Shown here piece after piece: positions 8,962 through 19,637 of a stretch of DNA of 39,660 nt. The notes under the pieces were generated by a model. The model was not told where the DNA came from, did no database searches, and worked only from the letters and a program-made list of their open reading frames with translations. Source of the stretch: Prochloraceae cyanobacterium. Its GTDB lineage: Bacteria > Cyanobacteriota > Cyanobacteriia > Cyanobacteriales > JASJDA01. Made by a program: the position numbers and the translations under genes. Each line of letters begins with the position of its first letter. Position 1 is the first letter of the stretch. The stretch lies in contig JASJDA010000046.1 of NCBI GenBank assembly GCA_030065755.1, positions 1 to 39,660 on the forward strand. The letters run 5' to 3'.

Positions 8962-10851
8962 ATGAGTATTAAAGACAAACCTAATCCTTCATGGAATCGG
9001 CAAATTGGCAATATATTACTTTGGGGTGCAGGATTATTCTTTCTGCTAAACCTTTTGTCGCCCCTGTTCTTCGGGCCACAAATACCCCAAGTTCCATATA
9101 GTCTATTTATCAATCAGGTAGAAGACGGAAAAGTAGAAAGAGTTTCCGTCGGTGAAAACGAAATTCGCTACCAGGTAAAAGGAGAATTCGACCAAGGAGG
9201 GCAAATCTTAAGAACAACTCCCATATTCGATCTAGAATTACCCAAACGTTTAGAAGAACAAGGGATTGAGTTTGCTGCTGCTCCACCATCTAAAACAGGC
9301 TGGTTTACCAGTTTATTAAGCTGGGTAATTCCACCACTAATTTTCGTAGGTGTTTGGTGGTTTTTCCTGACTCGCGGCGCTCGCGGTGGCGGTCCTCAAG
9401 GCGCTCTTTCGTTTACTAAAAGCAAAGCTAAAGTTTACGTAGAAGAAGACGCTACTAAAGTTACTTTTGACGATGTAGCTGGAGTAGAAGAAGCCAAAAC
9501 CGAATTAGCAGAGATTGTCGAGTTTCTCAAAGAACCCGATCGCTACACCGCAATTGGAGCGAAAATTCCTAGAGGTGTACTATTAATAGGGCCTCCTGGA
9601 ACTGGTAAAACTTTGATGGCCAAAGCAGTAGCAGGAGAAGCAGGAGCACCATTCTTTAGCATCTCAGGTTCGGAATTCGTAGAACTTTTCGTCGGTGCAG
9701 GTGCAGCAAGAGTAAGAGATCTCTTCGAACAAGCAAAACAAAAAGCCCCCTGTATTATTTTTATCGACGAATTAGATGCCATTGGTAAATCCCGCGCTGG
9801 TGCTGGTTTTATGGGGGGTAACGACGAAAGAGAACAAACCCTCAACCAGTTATTAACCGAAATGGATGGATTTTCGGCAGGAGATGCCACAGTGATTGTG
9901 TTAGCAGCTACCAACCGTCCAGAAACTCTAGACCCAGCTTTATTGCGTCCAGGACGCTTTGACCGACAAGTATTAGTCGATCGCCCCGACCTTTCCGGTC
10001 GCCTGAGAATTCTAGAAATCTATGCTGGTAAAGTAAGATTAGGCGACGACGTAAACTTAAAAGAAATTGCTACTCGTACCCCAGGCTTTGCTGGTGCAGA
10101 TTTAGCTAACTTAGTTAATGAAGGCGCACTACTCGCCGCGCGCAACAAGCGGGAACGAGTTAGCCAAGCAGATTTAAACGAAGCCATTGAGAGGGTAATA
10201 GCTGGTTTAGAGAAGAAAAGCCGTGTCCTCAACGAGAAAGAAAAGAAAGTTGTCGCTTATCACGAAGTGGGTCACGCCTTAGTTGGCGCAGTAATGCCTG
10301 GAGGGGGTAAAGTATCTAAAATATCGATCGTCCCTCGCGGTATGGCTGCTTTAGGCTATACACTGCAATTACCTACTGAAGACCGCTTTTTACTCTCAGA
10401 GTCCGAATTACGCGATCAAATCGCTACTATGCTAGGGGGACGTGCAGCTGAAGAGATTATTTTTGGCAGTATCACTACTGGTGCTTCTAACGACTTACAG
10501 CGAGCAACCGATTTAGCAGAGAGAATGGTCACGACTTACGGTATGAGTAAAGTATTAGGTCCTCTAGCTTATGAAAAAGGTCAGCAAAATCAATTTCTGG
10601 GCAATGGTATGATGGGAAATCCTCGCCGCATGGTGAGTGATGAAACTGCCAAAGCGATCGATGACGAAGTTAAAGATATTGTCGAAACTGGTCACCAAAA
10701 AGCTTTGGAACTCCTCAATCAGAATCGGGATTTATTAGAGGAAATAGCCCTAAAAATCCTAGAAAAAGAAGTAATTGAAGGCGAGGAATTGCAAACACTT
10801 TTGAATAAGGTAAACCCGATCGATCTCGATAAGGTTCCTACTGAAGCCTAA
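8962..10851 (+). CDS. ftsH: ATP-dependent zinc metalloprotease FtsH
   Basis: 629 aa; Walker A GPPGTGKT, Walker B CIIFIDELDAIG, SRH ATNRPETLDPALLRPGRFDRQ, zinc site HEVGHALVG. Confidence 0.97.
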   Translation: MSIKDKPNPSWNRQIGNILLWGAGLFFLLNLLSPLFFGPQIPQVPYSLFINQVEDGKVERVSVGENEIRYQVKGEFDQGGQILRTTPIFDLELPKRLEEQGIEFAAAPPSKTGWFTSLLSWVIPPLIFVGVWWFFLTRGARGGGPQGALSFTKSKAKVYVEEDATKVTFDDVAGVEEAKTELAEIVEFLKEPDRYTAIGAKIPRGVLLIGPPGTGKTLMAKAVAGEAGAPFFSISGSEFVELFVGAGAARVRDLFEQAKQKAPCIIFIDELDAIGKSRAGAGFMGGNDEREQTLNQLLTEMDGFSAGDATVIVLAATNRPETLDPALLRPGRFDRQVLVDRPDLSGRLRILEIYAGKVRLGDDVNLKEIATRTPGFAGADLANLVNEGALLAARNKRERVSQADLNEAIERVIAGLEKKSRVLNEKEKKVVAYHEVGHALVGAVMPGGGKVSKISIVPRGMAALGYTLQLPTEDRFLLSESELRDQIATMLGGRAAEEIIFGSITTGASNDLQRATDLAERMVTTYGMSKVLGPLAYEKGQQNQFLGNGMMGNPRRMVSDETAKAIDDEVKDIVETGHQKALELLNQNRDLLEEIALKILEKEVIEGEELQTLLNKVNPIDLDKVPTEA

Positions 10852-10886
10852 TTGTTAATTACTGATTAGTGAGTTTAATTTTAATT

Positions 10887-10925
10887 TCCTTCCCCATCAT
10901 TAATTTATTTAGGGGAGGGATTTTT
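10887..10925 (+). terminator. Rho-independent terminator downstream of ftsH
   Basis: TCCTTCCCC / GGGGAGGGA stem followed by TTTTT. Confidence 0.7.
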
Positions 10926-11312
10926 GTTGTTATAGCAGTCTAATGATAATTTAGGTTTTTTGTCTAAAAATCTCGATAACTAATGCAGATGTTAACGGCA
11001 GTTATAATATCCTGCGAAAATAGGAATTGTCACAGAGGCCTTTTACTAATGCATCTAAGCCATGTTGGCTGGTAAAGTAGGTGATACGATCGCAAGCAGC
11101 ATCTGGCGAGATAATCCTGGGTTTGGGTGTACGGTTTGCACTTACACTTTTAATACTTTCCAGTGTCACCGCTATGTCGTTTGGTTGTTGGAAAAATACC
11201 ATATCTACTACGCGATCTACAGTTAACCTAAAGAGTTTCTGCATGAGTCGCTGTATCTGATATCGTTTCTCTGCGATTATTAGAGTTTTTCATCGAAATT
11301 CGCGGCAGGAGA

Positions 11313-11356
11313 CCCCTTCTGAAAAGCCGAGCGTAAGCAATGGCGTTCAGGAGGGG
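11313..11356. repeat. Intergenic hairpin/inverted repeat CCCCTTCTGAA ... TTCAGGAGGGG
   Basis: 11-bp arms with one mismatch. Confidence 0.45.
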
Positions 11357-11444
11357 AAGTCCAATGATCCCCTTAAACTAAACATTTCTGGTAGTGGTTT
11401 AGACGCTAGAGTGCGACTAGGCGATCGCCTAGTACTAGCAAAAC

Positions 11445-12182
11445 CTACTTTTTAGTGTTTAAATATTCTTCAAGTGCTTCCGAACCGCCAATAAGTTTCC
11501 CGTCAATAAAGACTTGGGGAGTTGTGGTTGCACCCGCTACAGCAAGCAGAGAATGAGTGGTAATATCTTTACCTAAGACGATCTCTTCGTAATTCATACC
11601 CCGATCGGAGAGCATTTTTTTAGCACGCACGCAGTAAGGACAACCTATTTTGCTAAACATAGATATCAATTCTGGCTTTTTAGCGTTTGGATTGATATAT
11701 TTCAGCATAGTTTCTGCGTCCGATACCTCAAATGGATCCCCAGGTACTTCTGGTTCAATAAACATTTTGTCAATGACCCTATCTTTGACTAACATCGAAT
11801 AGCGCCACGATCGCGCTCCAAAACCTAAGTCTGATTTATCTACCAGCATTCCCATTCCTTCGCTGAATTCTCCGTTACCGTCGGGAATTAAGGTTACGTT
11901 TTCTGCTTCTTGATCTTTTGCCCACTCGTTCATCACAAAGGTATCGTTAACGGAGATGCAGATAATATCATCTACGCCATTTTCTTTGAATGCGGTAGCT
12001 AATTGATTGTAACCTGGTAGGTGCGTAGACGAGCAGGTTGGAGTGAAAGCCCCAGGTAAGGAAAAGACTACCACCGTTTTACCAGAAAAAAGTTCTTCGC
12101 TTGTGATATCTACCCATTCATTGTTCTGACGAACTCGGAAAGTGACGTTGGGAACTTTTTGTCCTTCTTTGTTTGGCAGCAT
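11445..12182 (-). CDS. Peroxiredoxin-glutaredoxin fusion protein
   Basis: 245 aa; Prx5-like [16 protein letters not shown] and C-terminal Grx motif [10 protein letters not shown]...[15 protein letters not shown]. Confidence 0.93.
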   Translation of the reverse strand: MLPNKEGQKVPNVTFRVRQNNEWVDITSEELFSGKTVVVFSLPGAFTPTCSSTHLPGYNQLATAFKENGVDDIICISVNDTFVMNEWAKDQEAENVTLIPDGNGEFSEGMGMLVDKSDLGFGARSWRYSMLVKDRVIDKMFIEPEVPGDPFEVSDAETMLKYINPNAKKPELISMFSKIGCPYCVRAKKMLSDRGMNYEEIVLGKDITTHSLLAVAGATTTPQVFIDGKLIGGSEALEEYLNTKK

Positions 12183-12210
12183 ATTTTTGATTCCTTTTTC
12201 TCTAAGTCGT

Positions 12211-12250
12211 AGTCATTATGACTTTATTTATCATACTCGTTACGAGTATG
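12211..12250. promoter_or_regulatory. Two adjacent palindromes upstream of the Prx-Grx gene (candidate operators)
   Basis: AGTCAT-T-ATGACT (12211-12223) and CATACTCGT-T-ACGAGTATG (12232-12250), 29-68 bp upstream of ATG 12182. Confidence 0.55.
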
Positions 12251-12484
12251 ACTTTGCAAGAGGAAAGAGGAAAATTTTTGAGTCGCGAGAGGGGGAGATG
12301 GGGAGATAGTGCAGATGGATGAGATTTTACCTCATATTAGACGACATATATAGTTTTCTAATATTAATCATTATCTAAAAGAGTGGTAAAAGTAACTGAA
12401 TTTGTTTCCAGTTTGTAACTTTAGTTTCTTATTGTATATTTATGGATTTAAAACTTCATTAGTAACCAAATAAAACTTACTCCA

Positions 12485-12853
12485 GTGATGCTAAAAGAAC
12501 AACTAAACCAAATCAAACAAGATCTCATCGTGTTAGGTTTTGCTTTCAAAAATTATAATTATAAATCTCAAACAACTAAAGATAAGAAGGCAAATTTAGA
12601 TTTATTTGGATTTGTTCGACAGTGGCTGAATAATATTGAAGTAAATAACTGTCTCTTTGCTCGTCGGCTTTGTAAATTAATACCCGCTCAGTGTCCTTTT
12701 GCTCGTGAGATTAAGCTTTTCGAGAAAACTCTACTGAGAGTACCTCCTTTATGTAAATTGAACCCTCTTTATAACGAAATATTGGCTTTACGTTTTCGAG
12801 CTATTTGCTATTTAGCCGATGGATGTCAACAAGATATTAGCGCTTATTATTAA
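12485..12853 (+). CDS. Mo-dependent nitrogenase C-terminal family protein (cyanobacterial small protein)
   Basis: 122 aa; WLNNIEVNNCLFARRLCKLIPAQCPFAREIKLFEKTLLRVPPLCKLNPLYNEILALRFRAICYLAD matches the remembered family pattern. Confidence 0.75.
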   Translation: MMLKEQLNQIKQDLIVLGFAFKNYNYKSQTTKDKKANLDLFGFVRQWLNNIEVNNCLFARRLCKLIPAQCPFAREIKLFEKTLLRVPPLCKLNPLYNEILALRFRAICYLADGCQQDISAYY

Positions 12854-13458
12854 GAAACATTGGCTCCTAAGCAGAAGATATCTACACAATTATTTTAGAG
12901 AAAAACAAATAATAAATATAACTTTCAGGAAGAAAATTTTGTTTTATTGTTGGTTTAATATGCTTGAAAAACTAAAACGCAATAATAATATATAGAGCTT
13001 GACTCAGTTTATTTGCTTTTTTAACTTGTAAATAGCAAGATATCAATCAAAAAAACAATAACCGTAGAGAACGATCGACTAAATATGCTGAACCTAAAAC
13101 TAATTATTTCTACAACAAGCGAAATTACTTGGGAGTTACTTGCTAACTGCTTGCAGGTTCCACTAATAGCAGAAGTAGGGGTAGCAATAGCCATGCCAAT
13201 TATTTTAAGAGAATGTCTCAATTGGGGCGGTAATATTGCACGATCGATGCTTAAATCAGTGAACGCTTATCAGTTTTCAAGGTCTATGGTGACTGATAAC
13301 TGTTAAAAAAAAAGCGAGAAAATCCTATCATCTCAATACAAATAGATTAGGAAAATATGAACGATATCTACTCCTACCGTTGCGATCGCGGATAATAAAA
13401 GCTCTCGATCGAGATGTATTGGCAAATCGAGCAACTAAGCGACGCAGAGGATAAATCA

Positions 13459-14613
13459 ATGGAAGACAAGCACATGCTAATGATTCCAGGGCCAACACCC
13501 GTACCAGAAAAGGTGTTGTTAGCCATGGCTAAACATACTATAGGTCATCGCAGTCCTGAATTTAGCCAAATAATGGAAGAAGTGACCGAAAACCTCAAAT
13601 GGCTGCACCAAACTAACAATGACGTTCTCATTGTTACCGCTTCTGGTACTGGTGCAATGGAAGCAGGGATTATAAATTTCTTGAGTCCAGGCGATCGCGT
13701 TTTAGTAGGTTCTAACGGTAAATTTGGCGATCGCTGGGCAAAAATTAGTAAAGCTTACGGTTTAGAGGTAGATACTATCGCCGCTGAATGGGGTCAACCT
13801 CTCGATACTGAAGAGTTTCGCACCAAACTAGAAGCAGATACAGAAAAACAAATCAAAGCTGTTATCGTCACTCACTCAGAAACCTCTACCGGAGTTCTCA
13901 ACGACCTAGAAACCATAAATCGCCACGTCAAAGAACACGGGGAGTGCTTGATTATTGTTGATGCTGTTACTAGTTTAGGAGCAGTAAACGTACCGATCGA
14001 CGAGTGGGGATTAGATGTAGTTGCCTCTGGTTCCCAAAAAGGGTATATGATACCTCCAGGTTTAGGCTTCGTTTCTGTCAGCCCTAAAGCATGGGCTGCT
14101 TACGAAAATTGTACAATGCCCCGTTTCTACTTCGATTTAGGACAATATCGCAAATCAGCCCAGAAAAATACTACTCCTTTTACACCCCCAGTTAATTTGA
14201 TATTTGCACTGCAAGTAGCTTTGCAAATGATGAAAGAAGAAGGGCTAGAAAATATTTTTGCTCGTCACAGCCGCTTGACTAAAGCAACTCGCGACGCAAT
14301 TAAGGCTTTAGGTTTGCCTTTATTAGCACCAGATGAGTGTGCTAGTACTGCTGTAACCGCTGTTGCTCCTACAAATGTGGAAGCAGAACAAATTCGCAAA
14401 GTGATGAAAAAGCACTTTGACATTGCCCTTGCAGGAGGACAAGACCATCTTAAAGGAAAAATATTCCGCATCGGTCATCTCGGTTTTGTCAGCGATCGCG
14501 ACATATTAACCACAATCTCTTCTCTAGAAATAACTTTGCAACAGTTAGGTTATCAAAACCCAGCGCCAAAAAAGGTTGTTAAGGCTGCTAGCAAACCACT
14601 TATTCTCACCTAA
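13459..14613 (+). CDS. Class V aminotransferase (alanine/serine-glyoxylate aminotransferase family)
   Basis: ORF 13414-14613; the better N-terminus is probably MEDKHMLMIPGPTPVPEKVL. Conserved SGTGAMEAGI and SGSQKGYMIPPGL (PLP lysine region). Confidence 0.88.
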   Translation: MEDKHMLMIPGPTPVPEKVLLAMAKHTIGHRSPEFSQIMEEVTENLKWLHQTNNDVLIVTASGTGAMEAGIINFLSPGDRVLVGSNGKFGDRWAKISKAYGLEVDTIAAEWGQPLDTEEFRTKLEADTEKQIKAVIVTHSETSTGVLNDLETINRHVKEHGECLIIVDAVTSLGAVNVPIDEWGLDVVASGSQKGYMIPPGLGFVSVSPKAWAAYENCTMPRFYFDLGQYRKSAQKNTTPFTPPVNLIFALQVALQMMKEEGLENIFARHSRLTKATRDAIKALGLPLLAPDECASTAVTAVAPTNVEAEQIRKVMKKHFDIALAGGQDHLKGKIFRIGHLGFVSDRDILTTISSLEITLQQLGYQNPAPKKVVKAASKPLILT

Positions 14614-14660
14614 CATATTCCTACAGCAATAAGATCCATATTGCTCTAGGTTTTAAGCCA

Positions 14661-14685
14661 ACCAGTCCTCCCAGGGAGGATTGGT
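14661..14685. terminator. Hairpin between convergent genes
   Basis: ACCAGTCCTCCC / GGGAGGATTGGT; no strong T-tract. Confidence 0.45.
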
Positions 14686-14761
14686 CAGAGGTGAGGAGTC
14701 AAGGCTTACAAAGTACTCCTAAGAAAGCCGACGCAAGCTTTTCCATTGTCTCGTTTTTTTC

Positions 14762-15013
14762 TTAGCGATAAACGTCTGTTTCTGTTTGTGTTTGTGTCAT
14801 TTCAAAGTTAGAGGGATCCCGCAGAAAACGGAACACCTCATCCTCTAAACGATGAATTAAGTAAGCTTCCAAAATATTGCTGTGGCGCAGACAAGCTATA
14901 TAGCCGTCCATATACATCTGTATTTCATCAAAGCGGCGGCCTCTATGCCAAAGGTCTACCATAGCATCGGTTAGTTTTTGATAGTAACGTATGGTTTGAG
15001 AGTTGGTGAGCAT
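14762..15013 (-). CDS. Conserved small cyanobacterial hypothetical protein
   Basis: 83 aa with ATG start; MLTNSQTIRYYQKLTDAMVDLWHRGRRFDEIQMYMDGYIACLRHSN; looks like a conserved cyanobacterial family. Confidence 0.65.
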   Translation of the reverse strand: MLTNSQTIRYYQKLTDAMVDLWHRGRRFDEIQMYMDGYIACLRHSNILEAYLIHRLEDEVFRFLRDPSNFEMTQTQTETDVYR

Positions 15014-15271
15014 AATCTTCTACTGAGCGCGTTTGGGGTGCTAGGGCAGCTAAAGAGCTACTGAGCTAGAAAGGAGAATCTATTAATAATAGAGTTCCCG
15101 TTCATTAGTTCTATTGATAGTAGCTTTTGTTAAGTTTATTGTACTATAATATTAAGATATTTTTTGACTTTACATTTATTTTTCCGATTCCTGTTAGTAA
15201 CGAAAGTTACAAAATCATGACATTAGCTTTGTTAGCCTAATAGGCACGACTTAGGAGAAAATGAGGCCGAG

Positions 15272-16012
15272 GTGGGTTTAGTTTCCGTTTCCATAGTGGA
15301 GGGTAATCTCCACCTGCGATCGCTGTTAGGATGGCACTTACAGCAAGCAGGTTATAAAGTACAACAAACAGCTACCGTATCTGGGGCAAGAAAGTCTTTC
15401 GAGCATAATCTACCAACCTTAGCGATCGTGGACTCTAATTTACCAGACGGAGATGGAATAGAATTGTGCCGTTGGCTTTACGAACAGAAACAATCCCTTA
15501 TCTTAATTTTATCCGCTCGCGATACAGAAAAAGATATTGTCACGGGTTTAAAAGCTGGTGCAGACGACTATTTAACGAAACCTTTCGGGATGCAAGAATT
15601 TAGTGCGAGAGTTGAAGCTTTAATTAGACGAACTAGAACAACACTAGCACCACTATCCTTAGACTATGGCGACCTAAAAATCGACTTAGTACATCGTCGG
15701 GTTCGATACAGAGGAAACTTTATCGAACTAACCCCTCAAGAATTTAGTTTACTTTATATTCTCGCCCAGGCAGATGGGAACTCCTTAAGTCGATCTCAAT
15801 TATTGCGCCGCGCTTGGCCCGATGCTATAGATAACCCGCGCACTGTTGACACTCACGTCCTGTCTCTACGCAAAAAAATCGAAATCGATCCGCGACAACC
15901 AAGTTTAATTCAAACAGTTCGCAATGTTGGTTATCGGTTTAACTCGGAAACACTCAAACAAAATACACCACTACCCTCACCGACAGTTAATCAAGGAATC
16001 AAGTCCGGTTGA
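15272..16012 (+). CDS. OmpR/PhoB-family response regulator
   Basis: 246 aa; receiver domain (LAIVDSNLPDGDG, K in LTKPFG) and winged helix (RTVDTHVLSLRKKIE...VRNVGYRF). Confidence 0.92.
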   Translation: MGLVSVSIVEGNLHLRSLLGWHLQQAGYKVQQTATVSGARKSFEHNLPTLAIVDSNLPDGDGIELCRWLYEQKQSLILILSARDTEKDIVTGLKAGADDYLTKPFGMQEFSARVEALIRRTRTTLAPLSLDYGDLKIDLVHRRVRYRGNFIELTPQEFSLLYILAQADGNSLSRSQLLRRAWPDAIDNPRTVDTHVLSLRKKIEIDPRQPSLIQTVRNVGYRFNSETLKQNTPLPSPTVNQGIKSG

Positions 16013-16071
16013 AACAGTTATCAGTTATCAGTTATCAGTTATCATTTAAAATTTGTTAGCTGATAACTGTT
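16013..16071. repeat. STRR-type heptamer repeat (cagttat)n forming a hairpin between convergent genes
   Basis: AACAGTTATCAG (16013-16024) / CTGATAACTGTT (16060-16071) with tandem tcagttatcagttatcagttatc. Confidence 0.65.
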
Positions 16072-16834
16072 AAAACCATTCTTCAGCATCTTGTTTTTTA
16101 GCTGCAACTAGATTTTTTCTCAATCCTACCCAATCTATCTGAGTTGCTGGCAAATCTTTTAATAATTGTCCCTGCTCTAAATATAGAACTCGACTAGCAA
16201 ACTTTCGCGCTAATTCTAATTGGTGATTGACCATAATAACAGTTGTTTGAGAGTTAGTTGTTATGAGGTTGAGAACTTCGATTAAACGATCGGCACTACC
16301 AGCATCCATTGCTGAAGTTGGCTCGTCTAATAATAATATTTGGGGTTGCATAACTAAAGCGCGAGCGATCGCTACCAATTGTCGCTGCCCTAAAGAGAGT
16401 TGTAATTCGTTGCGATCGAGCCAATCTTCTGGGATATATAGACTAGATCTCCAAGTTTCTACCCGCTGTTTAATCTCTTGCTTAGATAACTTTTGTAATA
16501 GCAGGGGATAGGCCAAAGCTTCCTCAACATTCATTCCTAATAATTTGGGTTCTTGGGGAACTAAATTGACAGACGAGCGCAATTTTATAGCTGAAATTTG
16601 AGTAATTGGGCGATCGTCTAGATAAATTGCACCAGAAGAAGGAGAAATAAGTCGATTTAAGATACGCAAAAGAGAAGTTTTACCCGCACCAGACGGGCCA
16701 ATAATTGCCAAGCGATCGCCCCTCTCTACAGCGAAAGATATATCTTGCAATATTTGAATAGAACCTCTTACAACATTAACATTTACTCCTTCAAGGCGAA
16801 GGATTGGGGAATTTTTTGAGTGGCGATCGTTCAT
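16070..16834 (-). CDS. ABC transporter ATP-binding protein
   Basis: 254 aa; Walker A IGPSGAGKTS, signature LSLGQRQLVAIARAL, Walker B ILLLDEPTSAMD. Confidence 0.9.
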   Translation of the reverse strand: MNDRHSKNSPILRLEGVNVNVVRGSIQILQDISFAVERGDRLAIIGPSGAGKTSLLRILNRLISPSSGAIYLDDRPITQISAIKLRSSVNLVPQEPKLLGMNVEEALAYPLLLQKLSKQEIKQRVETWRSSLYIPEDWLDRNELQLSLGQRQLVAIARALVMQPQILLLDEPTSAMDAGSADRLIEVLNLITTNSQTTVIMVNHQLELARKFASRVLYLEQGQLLKDLPATQIDWVGLRKNLVAAKKQDAEEWF

Positions 16835-16999
16835 ATTTATTGAAAACTCAGAGATTACATTTGCATATCGGCTGAAATAGTAATTAATTTTTTTGTTAAT
16901 TTTTTCTTCATTTTTTTAGAGATAGAGCTTGTAGTTAAGTTGTTTGTGCTAGATATAAATTAAGAGAGTTAAAGAACTTAATAATAAGGAGGAGGATTT

Positions 17000-17215
17000 A
17001 TGTTCTTGCTCCATAAACGTAGTGGAGATTTAGTAGAAATATTAACTCCCGAACAACTGTACGATCCTTGTCAAAGGAAACTTAGCGGTCGGTTTCACTG
17101 CGGAGAAGAAATGCAAGATATCGAAATTTTTGCTAAATCAGAAATGGCGTTTCCATCTGGTGAATCCCTACCCATTTGCTGGCTAGATCCTCATTATCGA
17201 GAAAAAATCGCTTAA
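17000..17215 (+). CDS. Small conserved hypothetical protein
   Basis: 71 aa, preceded by an aggaggagg-type RBS (ataaggaggaggatttatg). Confidence 0.65.
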   Translation: MFLLHKRSGDLVEILTPEQLYDPCQRKLSGRFHCGEEMQDIEIFAKSEMAFPSGESLPICWLDPHYREKIA

Positions 17216-17293
17216 AAACCTACAAAGAAATAAGTCAAATAGATGCCAGAGCGATAATATATTGGAAAAATATGTCGCACTGGCAGTTTTAGG

Positions 17294-17650
17294 CTAGGTA
17301 TAGTGTCCTCGATCGGATTCTGGAGTCCAAACCAATTCATCTCCTTGTCCCCAAAAGCCATTATATTTAGTGACGCGGATATCTCCTAAAATCTTAGTTT
17401 GACAAGCCAAACGGAGGTCTTTTTTAGGGGAATGAGGAGGAAGACTTCGCCTACCTCTATCCTTCCAATTAGGTTGTGAGACATCCCCTGCTATTTGCAC
17501 CGCGCAAGTGCCGCAGCTGCCAATGCCCATACAATTAATAATTGTGGCATTGCCGTTGTAGAGTTCAATTCCGTGCTTTAATAGAACTTTGCGCAGATTA
17601 GCGCCGCGATCGCAAGTAATAGTCTTTCCCTGAGCTGTTACTTTTGGCAT
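17294..17650 (-). CDS. 2Fe-2S ferredoxin family protein
   Basis: 118 aa; NCMGIGSCGTCAVQI ... RLACQTKI cysteine cluster. Confidence 0.85.
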   Translation of the reverse strand: MPKVTAQGKTITCDRGANLRKVLLKHGIELYNGNATIINCMGIGSCGTCAVQIAGDVSQPNWKDRGRRSLPPHSPKKDLRLACQTKILGDIRVTKYNGFWGQGDELVWTPESDRGHYT

Positions 17651-17690
17651 TGATTTCCCGATCTCCCGAACTTACTGTTTTTCTGCATTC

Positions 17691-19334
17691 ATGAATCAAT
17701 CTAACCGGATTTGGATTTACGATACTACCCTTAGAGATGGAGCTCAGCGCGAAGGAATATCCCTTTCTCTAGAAGATAAACTAAAAATAGTCCGCAAACT
17801 AGACGAAATGGGAATACCATTTATCGAGGGAGGGTGGCCAGGAGCCAATCCAAAAGACGTACAATTTTTCTGGAAGCTACAGGAAAAACCCCTCGCTCAA
17901 GCAGAAGTAGTAGCCTTTTGTTCTACTCGTCGTCCTAACAAAAAAGCCGCAGAAGACAGAATGCTGCAAGCAATTCTCGCAGCAGGAACTCGTTGGGTAA
18001 CAATTTTTGGTAAATCCTGGGATCTCCACGTCAGTGAAGGCTTGAAAACCAGCAATGATGAAAACCTGGCAATGATTCGAGATACAATAGAGTATCTGCG
18101 CAATCAGGGAAGAAAAGTAATTTACGACGCAGAACATTGGTTTGACGGCTATAAAAACAACCCAGAATATGCCCTCTCAACCTTAAAAATAGCCCTCAAT
18201 GCCGGTGCGGAATGGTTAGTACTGTGCGACACTAACGGAGGAACTCTACCCCACGAAATAACTCAAATTGTCAGAGATGTTTTTGCAGCCTTGCCAGAAA
18301 AAGCGATCGCCAAATTAGGAATTCACACTCACAACGATTCTGACACAGCAGTAGCCAACGCGATCGCCGCAGTCAGAGAAGGGGTGACAATGGTACAAGG
18401 AACGATCGAAGGATATGGGGAACGTTGTGGGAACGCCAATCTTTGCAGTTTAATTCCCAACTTACAGTTGAAAATGGGTTATAAATGCATTGAAGAGCAA
18501 CAGCTCGCGAGCTTAACGCCCACCAGTCGTTTAATTAGCGAAATTGTCAATTTAGCTCCCAACGAACACGCACCCTTTGTGGGAAGATCGGCTTTTGCTC
18601 ATAAAGGAGGAATTCACGTCAGCGCGGTTGAGAAAAATCCCCTAACCTACGAACATATTAAACCAGAAGCGATCGGCAATCAAAGGCGAATAGTGATTTC
18701 CGAGCAGTCGGGATTGAGTAATGTTTTATCGAAAGCTCGCAGTTTTGGCATCGAACTCGACAAACAAGACCCCGCAACTCGCGAAATTCTCGAACGTCTT
18801 AAAAGCCTTGAAAGTCAAGGCTATCAATTTGAAGCAGCAGAAGCTAGTTTTGAATTATTAATGAGATCGGCTCTAAAACAGCGTCAAGAGACGTTTGAAC
18901 TCAAAGGCTTTCAAGTACACTGCGACATGCTCCAAGGAATAGATAAGCCGTACAGTAACGCTCTGGCGACAATTAAAGTAAGTGTTAATGGGGAAGATAT
19001 ACTAGAAGTAGCAGAAGGAAACGGGCCCGTTTCAGCACTCGATCGAGCCTTACGTAAGGCATTAGTGAAATTTTATCCGCAAATTGCTGCCTTTCACCTC
19101 AGTGATTATAAAGTGCGGATTCTCGACAGCGGTGCGGGAACTTCGGCCAAAACTCGCGTTTTAGTAGAATCGACTAATGGGGAGGAACGCTGGACAACCG
19201 TAGGCGTTTCTAGCAACATTCTAGAGGCTTCTTACCAAGCAGTAGTTGAAGGAATCGAGTACGGTTTGTTTCTTTTGGCTTCAAGCAAAACTGCGGTAAC
19301 ATACTCCTCAACTAGCCAACACTGTAATTTTTGA
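17691..19334 (+). CDS. cimA: (R)-citramalate synthase
   Basis: 547 aa; IYDTTLRDGAQREGISLSLEDKLKIVRKLDEMGIPFIEGGWPG, HTHNDSDTAVANA, GTIEGYGERCGNANL, AFAHKGGIHVSAVEKNP. Confidence 0.92.
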   Translation: MNQSNRIWIYDTTLRDGAQREGISLSLEDKLKIVRKLDEMGIPFIEGGWPGANPKDVQFFWKLQEKPLAQAEVVAFCSTRRPNKKAAEDRMLQAILAAGTRWVTIFGKSWDLHVSEGLKTSNDENLAMIRDTIEYLRNQGRKVIYDAEHWFDGYKNNPEYALSTLKIALNAGAEWLVLCDTNGGTLPHEITQIVRDVFAALPEKAIAKLGIHTHNDSDTAVANAIAAVREGVTMVQGTIEGYGERCGNANLCSLIPNLQLKMGYKCIEEQQLASLTPTSRLISEIVNLAPNEHAPFVGRSAFAHKGGIHVSAVEKNPLTYEHIKPEAIGNQRRIVISEQSGLSNVLSKARSFGIELDKQDPATREILERLKSLESQGYQFEAAEASFELLMRSALKQRQETFELKGFQVHCDMLQGIDKPYSNALATIKVSVNGEDILEVAEGNGPVSALDRALRKALVKFYPQIAAFHLSDYKVRILDSGAGTSAKTRVLVESTNGEERWTTVGVSSNILEASYQAVVEGIEYGLFLLASSKTAVTYSSTSQHCNF

Positions 19335-19637
19335 TTAAAACTTGAGTTTGCTAGTTCCAGAAGCGAGAATAATTGTTGTACTACTGCTGCACAAAGCCTG
19401 AATGTTGAATACACTTGCCAATACTTGTCTCCTCGATCGTTATGTTGAAACTAGATAATGCTAGTAAAGGTTAAAGGGCATCGAGGGCGATCGCTCTATA
19501 AAAAAACTTTAAATGACTCAAAGTTCTTTTGCAACAAGAAATTATTTAGAGTGAGAGCCTTATTTGAACTTTCCTCGTCTCAACAAAACGTCCTTACTAG
19601 TAGCATCTAAAAAAATAGAATAATATAATTTAGTTTT

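Noticed and set aside
9543-10232. Minus-strand ORFs inside ftsH
   Set aside because: Antisense to a highly conserved CDS, with no independent support.
11002-11244. 80-aa minus-strand ORF as a gene
   Set aside because: No recognisable family; may be real but not supportable from sequence alone.
13021-13306. Two overlapping small ORFs on opposite strands
   Set aside because: No recognisable protein features or RBS; not separable from chance.
16013-16071. Tandem tcagttatcagttatc as a regulatory iteron
   Set aside because: Matches the widespread cyanobacterial heptamer STRR type and lies between convergent genes, so more likely a repeat or terminator.
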